A DNA stretch of 64,000 bases, taken from Thermoactinomyces vulgaris. GTDB lineage: Bacteria > Bacillota > Bacilli > Thermoactinomycetales > Thermoactinomycetaceae. The notes under the pieces are model-generated. The model was not told the origin of the DNA and made no database searches. It saw only the letters and a program-made list of their open reading frames with translations. Both the position numbers and the translations under genes were made by a program. Shown piece by piece: positions 17,191-25,615 of the stretch (positions within the stretch are counted from its first letter, which is position 1; each line of letters begins with the position of its first letter). The stretch spans positions 664,900 to 728,899 of the forward strand of contig NZ_REFP01000007.1 in NCBI RefSeq assembly GCF_003688725.1, read 5' to 3'.

Positions 17191-17700
17191 ATGTATGCAG
17201 AAATATTGATTTTGGGGGAACTGATGTCAGGTCCCAAACATGGTTATGAAATCAAACGCAACATCCAAAACGCACTCGGCGATGAATTTGAAATCAACAA
17301 CAACTTGTTGTATCCCGCGTTGCGCCGTTTTGTGGAAATGGGCGCCATTTCCAAAGAAGTGATTCAGTCAGAAGGAAAACCAAACCGCCACGTCTATTGT
17401 TTGACCGAAACCGGGGAGGAAATCTTTCTGGAAATGATCTGTGACTTCCCGGGTAAACTGGCGGCAAGACAAATCGAATTTTTAGTCAGGGTGGCATTAT
17501 TTGACCGGTTGGAACCGGAAATACAACAAGAAATTATGCAAAACAGACAGGAAGTGTTACAAAAAAAACTGGAATACTACCGGAAGGTTGAACAAGATCA
17601 TGTGCAAAACCCTTATGTATTGAAAGTGATCGATTTCCAAAAAGCCCAGGCGGAGCTCGAATTGGACTGGATTCAAAGCCTGTCGCAAGAGATTGATTAA
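17191..17700 (+). CDS. PadR family transcriptional regulator
   Basis: A 169-residue PadR regulator. The winged helix occupies the N-terminus (EILILGELMSGPKHGYEIKR, then NNNLLYPALRRFVEMGAISK) and a helical C-terminal dimerisation domain follows. ATG 17191 is preferred because AAGGTG lies six bases upstream; in-frame GTG 17182 and ATG 17185 overlap that site. It is divergent from the P450 gene and probably controls it and itself in response to a phenolic or other small ligand. A terminator follows. Confidence 0.9.
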   Translation: MYAEILILGELMSGPKHGYEIKRNIQNALGDEFEINNNLLYPALRRFVEMGAISKEVIQSEGKPNRHVYCLTETGEEIFLEMICDFPGKLAARQIEFLVRVALFDRLEPEIQQEIMQNRQEVLQKKLEYYRKVEQDHVQNPYVLKVIDFQKAQAELELDWIQSLSQEID

Positions 17701-17702
17701 TA

Positions 17703-17733
17703 AAAAAAGACCCTGAAAGTGGGTCTTCTATTT
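17703..17733. terminator. Terminator after padR-like gene
   Basis: AAGACCC-TGAAAG-TGGGTCTT hairpin following the stop; it overlaps the last codons of the convergent gene. Confidence 0.7.
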
Positions 17734-18192
17734 CTTCAACCCGGATACCGTTTCGGTCCACCGCCGGACAACGGATTCCGGATCATATAAATCAAAGCGG
17801 ATGCCTGAAGTAATCTCAGCGTATTTGGCTGTATCCTCTTTAACGGAAACCACCTTGGCCGCAAACCGCTCCCGGTTGTGTTTGTCATCCTTCAAGGCGG
17901 GCAGCGGTTTGATCGCCAGCCGGACATAGTGCACTTTTCCTTTGTGGACGGCGACCAAGGTTGCTTGTTGGGTTCGTTTTAAATTGGCGACGGTATGGGT
18001 CTTTGGCCAGAGGGCAATTCTCAATTCCTCATGGTTTAAAGCAACCACTTCCCCCACACTGACCATAGCAGCATGCGGCCAGCCGTCTTCGCTGACCGAA
18101 AGCAGCATCATGGCCTCCCGTGTTTTGTCTTCCAAGTCGTTTCCATCCAAAAAGCAAAACAGTTCTTCGGAAATGGCGGTTTGACTCATCAT
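17728..18192 (-). CDS. Pyridoxamine 5'-phosphate oxidase-fold protein
   Basis: A 154-residue split-barrel flavin-binding protein. The pattern AMMLLSVSEDGWPHAAMVSV is the usual FMN-binding start of this superfamily, and TVANLKRTQQATLVAV follows. AAGGGATG precedes the ATG (18192 or 18189). It is the last gene of a run that starts with the recombinase and M42 peptidase, 12 bases after the latter. Possible roles are flavin- or heme-dependent reductase; the specific substrate is unknown. Confidence 0.8.
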   Translation of the reverse strand: MMSQTAISEELFCFLDGNDLEDKTREAMMLLSVSEDGWPHAAMVSVGEVVALNHEELRIALWPKTHTVANLKRTQQATLVAVHKGKVHYVRLAIKPLPALKDDKHNRERFAAKVVSVKEDTAKYAEITSGIRFDLYDPESVVRRWTETVSGLKK

Positions 18193-18204
18193 CCCTTCCC
18201 TTTC

Positions 18205-19275
18205 TCAGGCAAGCAAAGATTGGTATGTGGAACGGTTAAGGTTTTTGATCAGTTTGACGGCAAATTCTTTGGCTGCCGCGATGTCCTCTTTATCGACAAT
18301 GGTTATGTTGGAATGAATGTAGCGTCCGCAAATCCCGATGGCGGCCGACGGCACTCCGATTCCGGTTTGATGGACGCGTCCGGCATCCGTCCCTCCTTGC
18401 GAGACAAAGAATTGATATGGAATGTCATTGGATTCCGCGGTGTCCAGCAAGAAGTCCCGCATGGCCGGCAGCGGAATCATCGAGCGGTCATAAATCCGGA
18501 TCACGACCCCTTTTCCGATTTCGCCAAACCCGTCTTTCACTCCGGGAGTGTCACCGGCGGGACCGACATCCACGGCAAAAAAGACATCAGGATCAATCAT
18601 TTTGGCAGCCGTTGCCGCTCCCCGGGTGCCGACTTCCTCTTGCACCGTGGCGCCGGCATACAAGGTGTTGGGGTGCTTCTCGTTTTGCAATTCTTGCAAC
18701 AATTCCACCGCCAATCCGCAGCCCAAACGATTGTCCCAAGCTTTGCTCAACAGGCGTTTTCCGCCTTCCATTTCCACAAAGTCACAATGCGGCACCGCAA
18801 AGTCCCCGACTCTGACTCCCCAGCTCTTTGCCTCTTCATCGCTGTCGGCTCCGATATCGATAAACATCTGGGAGATTTCCATCGGTTTGCGGCGTTGTTC
18901 CAAACTGAGCAGATGCGGCGGGGTGGAACCGATGACACCGGGGATTCGTTTGCCGGTGCGGGTCACAATTTCCACACGTTGCGAAAGCATGACTTGTGAC
19001 CACCATCCGCCCAGAGTTTGAAATTTGAGAAATCCGTTGGAAGTGATTTTGGTGATCATAAACCCGACTTCATCCATATGGCCGGCGACCAACACTTTCG
19101 GGTCCGGAGCGTTTCCTTTTTTGACTCCGAAAATGCCTCCCAACCGATCGGTCAGGACTTCATCCGCCAACGGGGTTATGTAAGAACGCATCCACTGGCG
19201 CACTTCATGTTCAAAGCCGGAAGTGCCGGGGATTTGTGTCAACTCTTTGTAAATATCCAAATTGACTTCAGCCAT
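18205..19275 (-). CDS. M42 family metallopeptidase (glutamyl/deblocking aminopeptidase)
   Basis: A 356-residue M42 aminopeptidase, a two-metal enzyme that forms tetrahedral 12-mers in this family. The metal-site segments visible are AGHMDEVGFMI (His, Asp), WDNRLGCG (Asp), and VQEEVGTRGA (catalytic and metal Glu), then DVGPAGDTPG (Asp). ATG 19275 is chosen since GGAGGAG precedes it. It starts two bases after the stop of the recombinase-like gene, so they are likely co-transcribed. Confidence 0.92.
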   Translation of the reverse strand: MAEVNLDIYKELTQIPGTSGFEHEVRQWMRSYITPLADEVLTDRLGGIFGVKKGNAPDPKVLVAGHMDEVGFMITKITSNGFLKFQTLGGWWSQVMLSQRVEIVTRTGKRIPGVIGSTPPHLLSLEQRRKPMEISQMFIDIGADSDEEAKSWGVRVGDFAVPHCDFVEMEGGKRLLSKAWDNRLGCGLAVELLQELQNEKHPNTLYAGATVQEEVGTRGAATAAKMIDPDVFFAVDVGPAGDTPGVKDGFGEIGKGVVIRIYDRSMIPLPAMRDFLLDTAESNDIPYQFFVSQGGTDAGRVHQTGIGVPSAAIGICGRYIHSNITIVDKEDIAAAKEFAVKLIKNLNRSTYQSLLA

Positions 19276-19277
19276 GG

Positions 19278-19949
<672 letters not shown>

Positions 19950-20015
19950 TCATCCTCTCACATTCTTGCCAGACTTCGTTGAATTCGGTACAGTGAACAA
20001 GAAGGAGTGATTGGA

Positions 20016-20198
20016 GTGATCAATGAACAACTCATACAGCGAATCAATGAACTGGCCCGCAAAAAAAGAACGCAGGGTTTGACAGAGGAAGAAAAAAAGG
20101 AACAAGCCAAGCTGTATCAAATTTACCTGAAAGCGATCCGGGGACAAGTGAAACAGCAGTTGTCCCGGGTGCGCTTTGTGGATGAACCCAAACATTGA
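20016..20198 (+). CDS. DUF896 family protein (YnzC-like)
   Basis: A 60-residue helical protein of the DUF896 family. It begins VINEQLIQRINELARKKRTQ, continues LTEEEKKEQAKL and ends in VKQQLSRVRFVDEPKH. GTG 20016 is preferred over GTG 20007 because GAAGGAG ends at the latter and homologues begin at MI. In Bacillus subtilis ynzC is the third gene of the SOS-induced yneA-yneB-ynzC operon. Here it is divergent from the YneB-like gene. Molecular function is unknown. No clear LexA box was found between them. Confidence 0.85.
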   Translation: MINEQLIQRINELARKKRTQGLTEEEKKEQAKLYQIYLKAIRGQVKQQLSRVRFVDEPKH

Positions 20199-20293
20199 TG
20201 AATGGTTTCGATTTCCATTATATTGTACATTCTTTCTTCCCACAATGAGACCGCAGTCAAACCGGCAGAGTTTTTTGGCAGGAGGAAAGCAAG

Positions 20294-21196
20294 ATGAAAA
20301 AATGGTGGCTCGGTCCCCTTTGCTTAAGTGCCGCTGCTTCCATCTGGGGCGGAATGTATGTAATAAGCAAAGTGGTTTTAAATACCATTCCTCCTTGGGT
20401 TTTGTTGGAGATGCGTTTTGTCATCGGTTTGTGCGTGTTGGGGGCTTGGGCTTTTTTGGCCCGCGAATGGAAAATTGACCTCCGCGATGTGAAACAGATG
20501 GCCTTGATCGGATTGATCGGTTATACCGGTTCCATCGGATTGCAATTTGTCGGCACGCATTTGTCCGGGGCTTCCCTCGGCTCACTGATTACTTCCGCTT
20601 CCCCGGCACTCATATCCGTTTTCGCTTGGAAACTGTTGCGTGAAAGACCCGGTTTTCGCAAAGGATCGGCGCTGATCATCGCAACCGTCGGGGTGATCCT
20701 TGTCATCGGTTATCCAGCAGAAACCGGCTCTTCCACCTTCACCGGCAATCTGATCTTGTTTGGCGCCGCGGTCACTTGGGCACTTTATACCGTATTGAGC
20801 CGGGTGCAAACGCTCAAATATTCTTCACTCACCGCGACATTTTGGGCCAACCTTTTTGGCGTGTTGTTTACCTTTCCCGTCAGTTGGTGGGAATGGCACG
20901 CCAAAGGAGTGACATGGCCGACGGATTGGGGGATATGGCTGGGCATCTTATATTTGGGAATCATTTCGACTGCTCTTGCTTTTTATTTATGGAACAAGGG
21001 ATTTGAATATATCGACGCCTCCGTCGGGTCCCTGTTTTTCTTTTGCCAGCCTGTAGTCGGTACCCTGCTCGGAGCCTGGCTGTTAAATGAGAAACTCACA
21101 TGGAACTTCTATCCGGGGGCATTTTTGATCATCGCCGGCGTCGCGCTTTCATCCATGGACAAAACAAAAAAAGAAGCAACCAAAACGGTTGCGTGA
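20294..21196 (+). CDS. EamA/DMT family transporter
   Basis: A 300-residue ten-helix drug/metabolite transporter with two internal EamA repeats. Each repeat begins with the usual SIWGGMYVISK or GAAVTWALYTVLSR segment. GAAAGCAAG precedes the ATG, and GGAGG lies slightly further up. It is monocistronic and closed by a terminator at 21250-21283. The substrate is not evident; relatives export metabolites or amino acids. Confidence 0.9.
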   Translation: MKKWWLGPLCLSAAASIWGGMYVISKVVLNTIPPWVLLEMRFVIGLCVLGAWAFLAREWKIDLRDVKQMALIGLIGYTGSIGLQFVGTHLSGASLGSLITSASPALISVFAWKLLRERPGFRKGSALIIATVGVILVIGYPAETGSSTFTGNLILFGAAVTWALYTVLSRVQTLKYSSLTATFWANLFGVLFTFPVSWWEWHAKGVTWPTDWGIWLGILYLGIISTALAFYLWNKGFEYIDASVGSLFFFCQPVVGTLLGAWLLNEKLTWNFYPGAFLIIAGVALSSMDKTKKEATKTVA

Positions 21197-21249
21197 AGAT
21201 AGGATTAATTGAAATTCCAACTTGATTAGTAGTGGTTATTTTATGTAAG

Positions 21250-21283
21250 AAAAAAGCCCTCTCAGTAATAGAGAGGGCTTTTA
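21250..21283. terminator. Bidirectional terminator between eamA-like and Argonaute genes
   Basis: AAAAAGCCCTCTC / GAGAGGGCTTTT with a seven-base loop; T-runs on both strands. Confidence 0.85.
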
Positions 21284-21300
21284 AAAAAATTATATCCATT

Positions 21301-23430
21301 TTACACAAATCCAATCCCTTTTTTTTGAGAAGATAAATAACCCCTGCTGAAGAAAGTGGAACTTTTATCAGCATAGTTCGTTGTCACCGGTAAACGTACT
21401 TTGCGATCGGTATGAATGTTCATGAATGACAAATGATAGATATCTTCTACAATTTGTTCCAGTGTCATCTCTCCTATTTTCTTTACTATTTTTATAGGTT
21501 TCGACATCCCAACCTTTTCATATGGATTCGTCGAGCAAAGATAAGCCTTTTGGGCATTGTCATCAAGATAGGCAATTCCAGGAACATTGACGTATTTCTT
21601 TTTTATATCATCAAAATATGCCATTCTCCGACCACATTCTTTAATCACCGAAATGTAATCAAAAGCAATTGATTGGCCATTCGTGAGATCTCGATTGGAT
21701 AATATATCTTTGATCCAGTCAATTTCCTCCACATATCCCCTGCCATCCCGATGAAAAACAATATGTTGAGGCATTTTTCCAACTTTCTTTTGATAATAAT
21801 ATAGAACATGAATTACCATAGTTTGAATGGTTTCCTTACTGACTTTTTCTCCCGCTTCTGCAGAAGAAATAGGTTGAGAGAAGATTTGGCTGCCATCTTT
21901 GCCGAACACCTGAACAATTCCCGTGGTATGTCGGCCATTTTCATGGCTTACATCATAACCAACATAACAATCTGCATGTAATGGCTGATGTAATACCCAA
22001 GGTTGCAATCCTGCTTTTGTATAAATTCCTAAGAGAATCTGTGGGATCGTATATTCATTTTTCAATGAATCAATAAGAATGACTTGGGTATGAGCTCCAC
22101 GAGTTCCTCCTAATTCTTTTTTTATGGTAGAATAAACCTCTTCTCCTTCTTGTTTTGTTTCATCAAGAAGAACTACAGATATGATATCAGTGTCTAAATT
22201 GATATCTTTCAAATGAAGCCTAAGAGCGTAAGGATTAGAAGTGGGGAGAATTTGATTACCTGTACATTGTAATTTAATTCCCCATTGTCTTGATCTATTT
22301 TCCATTTTGGTTATGAACGCTTCGGACATCTTTTTCTGCCACTCTCTTTCAAATGGCTGATCGAGCAAAAGTTGATAATAAATAGGCGAAGAAACTGAAT
22401 CATATATTTTATGCCTTAGAAAAGCTCCTTTTAAGTCCCGATGGTTACACGTGGCACCATTTCCAATACGAAGCAGTGGATCTGGCACAAGACGACGACG
22501 ATACCCTAACTTGGCGATATTCAAATTGTTTTTTTCAAAACCAATTGGAAAATATCGATTTTCAAAGGCATCAATAATCCTTTTCATTATTTCTATGGAG
22601 TAATTTATTTTGTCATTAGGATTTAGTTTAATAGAGGAATGTTCTTTTGCGGGGACGTCTTTCATCAAGCATTCTTTTTTTAATAATTGAGGCGGATAAG
22701 GATACACTTTGCCTGATTTAGATCGAACAAGGATAGCTGGCATATTTGGCTTCTTAACTAAATGGCAATATATACTTGGTTTAGTTTTATAATGTTGAAT
22801 GATACTCTTATTACCCAATTCCGGTAGAGGATCACTGATAGTCTTGTCAGAAATACCCTCAAACTCATAATGTGCACTATTCAAAAAATCAAATACCTTG
22901 TCACCCTTGTTAAGTTTCTTTTCCTTTAAAGCTTTTATAATGGTATGAGTAGACTGAATGGAGTGTTTTAGTTCAAAGCCAATGAAGATGTCACCTTTCT
23001 CCTTTACAGTAATATCAATATATATTCCACGATGAATTTTACATTTGGAGAGAGATTTTATCGGTTCCTTTTCAATAATACTTTGCTCCGTTGACATAAA
23101 ATGATTACGGTTTGAATCCCTTAATCCATCGAAAATCAATCTTTCCAATAATTTTCTTTCTTGTAAGCTTTCTTCCGATTGGTCCAGTTTAATGGAGCGA
23201 TATTCATATTTCTCATAACCTTTTGGTACAATAGTTAGTTTTTCGAATGAACCAATTAACGAACGATAAAAAGATATTGTTTTGCGGTTCTTTTGTCTTA
23301 AATCACGAGTATATTTCCCATACTCATAATCAATTTTTTCCAAGTCTTTAACCGGCATACGGTAGATATGAATCTTAATTTCACTGGCATGAATCCCAGC
23401 TTTATACTCTGTTAATATATAATTATCCAA
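21301..23430 (-). CDS. Long prokaryotic Argonaute with complete catalytic tetrad
   Basis: A 709-residue protein ending in a PIWI domain. The active-site tetrad is D493 (VGYDVSH), E528 (SSAEAGEKVS), D562 (FHRDGRG) and D688 (TTNYADKS); the spacings of 35 and 34 residues match those of Thermus Ago. In the MID domain the guide 5'-phosphate pocket reads Y433, K437, Q449 and K472 (ILLGIYTKAGLQPW). The N-terminal half is the expected size for N and PAZ domains. It should be a guide-directed nuclease acting on invading DNA or RNA. The gene stands alone between two terminators, with lower G+C than its neighbours, and carries no signal peptide. Confidence 0.92.
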   Translation of the reverse strand: MDNYILTEYKAGIHASEIKIHIYRMPVKDLEKIDYEYGKYTRDLRQKNRKTISFYRSLIGSFEKLTIVPKGYEKYEYRSIKLDQSEESLQERKLLERLIFDGLRDSNRNHFMSTEQSIIEKEPIKSLSKCKIHRGIYIDITVKEKGDIFIGFELKHSIQSTHTIIKALKEKKLNKGDKVFDFLNSAHYEFEGISDKTISDPLPELGNKSIIQHYKTKPSIYCHLVKKPNMPAILVRSKSGKVYPYPPQLLKKECLMKDVPAKEHSSIKLNPNDKINYSIEIMKRIIDAFENRYFPIGFEKNNLNIAKLGYRRRLVPDPLLRIGNGATCNHRDLKGAFLRHKIYDSVSSPIYYQLLLDQPFEREWQKKMSEAFITKMENRSRQWGIKLQCTGNQILPTSNPYALRLHLKDINLDTDIISVVLLDETKQEGEEVYSTIKKELGGTRGAHTQVILIDSLKNEYTIPQILLGIYTKAGLQPWVLHQPLHADCYVGYDVSHENGRHTTGIVQVFGKDGSQIFSQPISSAEAGEKVSKETIQTMVIHVLYYYQKKVGKMPQHIVFHRDGRGYVEEIDWIKDILSNRDLTNGQSIAFDYISVIKECGRRMAYFDDIKKKYVNVPGIAYLDDNAQKAYLCSTNPYEKVGMSKPIKIVKKIGEMTLEQIVEDIYHLSFMNIHTDRKVRLPVTTNYADKSSTFFSRGYLSSQKKGIGFV

Positions 23431-23724
23431 TATGCTCCCTCCTGCACTCAGTAAATAACTAATATTTTTAATAATAATTTTATTTTTATATAATTATATT
23501 TCTTTATTTTTTTCTAAAACCCTTCTTTGGTCAATATAAGCCCACTGAATTGCTTATTAGTCAAAATTACTTCTCAACTTGTTGTATAGCGGTTTTTTCT
23601 CATTCATTTATTAATTTTATAAACTTAATATTAATCATAAGTTGGAGCAAAAAAAATTACTTTCGATAGTCTTGAAAACTGCTGTGAAGAAGAGATTATG
23701 TGATTTATAGTTGTAAAAAGCATT
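23431..23724. other. AT-rich region upstream of the Argonaute gene
   Basis: Almost 300 bases of very AT-rich sequence without a gene. It must contain the promoter of the Argonaute gene; the ribosome binding site before ATG 23430 is GGAGGGAG. No partner gene, tRNA or direct repeat is visible. Confidence 0.5.
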
Positions 23725-23763
23725 AAAAAAGAAGCACTTACAAACCGAAGTGCTTCTTTTTTT
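23725..23763 (-). terminator. Terminator upstream of the Argonaute unit
   Basis: AAAGAAGCACTT / AAGTGCTTCTTT with a ten-base loop. It ends the hypothetical minus-strand gene at 23800 and isolates the Argonaute gene from upstream transcription. Confidence 0.8.
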
Positions 23764-23799
23764 GATGAATTTTATGTTCCGGGGAGCGACACTGAATTG

Positions 23800-24153
23800 T
23801 TAATAAAGTTCACCATCATCCCCTTGAACATTGGCTTCCAATGCTTCAGCCAGTTGCTTCATTTTGCGCAATACCTGGTACTGCAATTTGCCGTCGGCCG
23901 GGCTTTTCACCGAGATCCGCCCGTCGCGATATGTAAAATAAGTCATATCCCCGTTTTCGGGGTTGGTCCATAAAGAAAGTCCTTCGTTTTCAAGCTTGAT
24001 CACTTCGCCGGTGACTGTTTTCAATTCGACGGCATTGACCAGTTTCATTTCCTCGTCTTTTTCCACAACTTGTTGCCATTCCCCGATTCCGATCGGCTTT
24101 TTTTGACTGTCCAGCCAATAATCGCTCCTTGTCAGATGGAAATCGTAATGAAT
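23800..24153 (-). CDS. Hypothetical protein, possible ATT start codon
   Basis: The first conventional start in this frame is GTG 24066 and would give 88 residues, but it has no ribosome binding site. The frame stays open further upstream and reads IHYDFHLTRSDYWL, then KPIGIGEWQQVVEK. A very strong GGGAGGAGGG (24163-24172) lies nine bases before ATT 24153, and no ATG, GTG or TTG exists in frame between. With ATT the protein has 117 residues. It is polar, without membrane segments, and ends in an acidic tail. I do not recognise the family. The start may instead be a mutated ATG. Confidence 0.6.
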   Translation of the reverse strand: MHYDFHLTRSDYWLDSQKKPIGIGEWQQVVEKDEEMKLVNAVELKTVTGEVIKLENEGLSLWTNPENGDMTYFTYRDGRISVKSPADGKLQYQVLRKMKQLAEALEANVQGDDGELY

Positions 24154-24237
24154 CGTCCGGATCCCTCCTCCCGTGTCACTCCCATTATTATGTATATCGA
24201 ATCTTTATTCTCCTTTCTAGTGTCCTCTTTGAAAAAT

Positions 24238-25140
24238 TTACGGTTCCGGCGGTTGCCAGGGATTGACGTGCACAAAGACTTCTTGGATTTCCCGGAATTC
24301 ATTCATCAATGTTTCTTTGACCCGCGAAGCAATATCATGCCCCTCTTTGACGGTCAAATCCGCAGGCACCCCGACTCGGACATCGATCAAACGGTAATGG
24401 CCGTGTTCCCGGCCCCGCAATTGATCAATCCGCTTGACACCATCCACTTTCAGGATCAATTCACGGTAAATCTTCAACTCTTCTTCCGGGATGTTTCGCT
24501 CCATTAAAATATCGACGGCTTCTTTCCCCATATGGATGGCAACGCGCAAAATCAGGAAAGAAACGACGATGCCAGCCAACGGATCGCCGTATTCCGCAAA
24601 AGGAACCGACTGGTGCTGTCCCCATAATGCCAGACCAATCCCGACCACGGCGGCAAGGGAAGCGTAAACATCCGACAAATGGTCATATGCGGTTGCGATT
24701 AATCCCTTGCTGTTGACTCTTTTTCCGATTTTGATGGTATAGACATAAAGAATTTGTTTCCAAATCAGCGAAATCAAGGCGGCAAGCAAGGAAAGGACAT
24801 GCGCTTCGACAAACGGTTCAAACAAGGCAGTGACAGATTCATAAATCATAAACAAAGAAATCAAAAGCAACACAATCGCGACCATGCCGGAAGCAATCAC
24901 TTCCGCTTTTCCGTGGCCGTAAGGATGTTCCCGGTCCGCCGGCATCTTGGAAATCCGCATGGAACCCAAGGTGGCGCCGGATGCCGCAATATCGGCCAAA
25001 TTGTGAAAGCCGTCGGCAATCAGGGAAGGGCTCTGAAACAAAAAACCGACAATCAGTTTCAAAATGGTCAAGACAATATTGCTGATCAACCCGATCCACG
25101 CTGCCGCCATCGGGGTTTGCAAAATCGGTTTGAGCTTCAT
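24238..25140 (-). CDS. Cation diffusion facilitator, FieF/MamM-like
   Basis: A 300-residue CDF transporter of a different subgroup from the one at 5036. Helix 2 has SLIADGFHNLADI (DxxxHxxAD-like), then the family signature REHPYGHGKAE in the loop, and TAYDHLSDVYAS in helix 5 (HxxxD). The C-terminal domain contains REHGHYRLIDVRVGV. ATG 25140 is chosen since AAAGGTG lies before it; GTG 25152 overlaps that site. It exports Fe2+, Zn2+ or Mn2+; which one cannot be told. Confidence 0.9.
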   Translation of the reverse strand: MKLKPILQTPMAAAWIGLISNIVLTILKLIVGFLFQSPSLIADGFHNLADIAASGATLGSMRISKMPADREHPYGHGKAEVIASGMVAIVLLLISLFMIYESVTALFEPFVEAHVLSLLAALISLIWKQILYVYTIKIGKRVNSKGLIATAYDHLSDVYASLAAVVGIGLALWGQHQSVPFAEYGDPLAGIVVSFLILRVAIHMGKEAVDILMERNIPEEELKIYRELILKVDGVKRIDQLRGREHGHYRLIDVRVGVPADLTVKEGHDIASRVKETLMNEFREIQEVFVHVNPWQPPEP

Positions 25141-25302
25141 CCGATCAATCACCTTTTTTGGTTTCTTATCTTATCATTATGCCTAGAAAATCCTTTTTTC
25201 ATTTTGAGTTTGTAAAGATCTGAACAATTCCTTGCAATTCATGTGTCCTTTCCTTTATACTGGAACGTAATTAAAATCTCACCAATAAAAATCATATTGA
25301 AA

Positions 25303-25615
25303 AAAACCTCATCATAACTAGTGATGAGGTAGAGGTTGCGGCTTTTATGAGTACTTCCCATGAGGCACAGAGATGCCGATGACTGCGAAGGAAAGGAAAA
25401 GCTGCCGAAGTCTGTTTGTTTCTCTGGGCAAGCAGGCTGGGCCCGTCTCCGAACAGGAACGGGACTGTCACACGGTTCACTTCTCTTGAATCGTGTGGTG
25501 CGCTATCTTTAGGAGAAATGGTTATGGTGTGGTGAAATATCGACCCGTCTTCACGGATGGGGATTCTGCCCTTGCCTGTCTCTCCTAACACCAGTTGATT
25601 AGGAGGTTTTTTTAT
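25303..25615 (+). ncRNA. Lysine riboswitch (L box) upstream of lysA
   Basis: The segment has the conserved lysine-riboswitch elements in order: GAGGTAGAGG-TTGC near 25324, AGTACTTC, GGAAAGG ... GCTGCCGAAG, CTGGGCAAGCAGGCTGGGC and GGACTGTCAC near 25470. A terminator hairpin (TCTCCTAAC / GATTAGGAG, then T7) ends just before lysA. Lysine binding should favour this hairpin and stop lysA transcription. Confidence 0.92.
25583..25613 (+). terminator. Riboswitch terminator that includes the lysA ribosome binding site
   Basis: The 3' strand of the terminator stem carries AGGAGG at 25601-25606, nine bases before the lysA ATG. The hairpin can therefore both terminate transcription and hide the ribosome binding site. 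Confidence 0.75.

Noticed and set aside
23725-23763. Possible CRISPR-type or direct repeat near the Argonaute gene
   Set aside because: Only one copy exists; it is a simple terminator hairpin. No spaced repeats were seen on either side.
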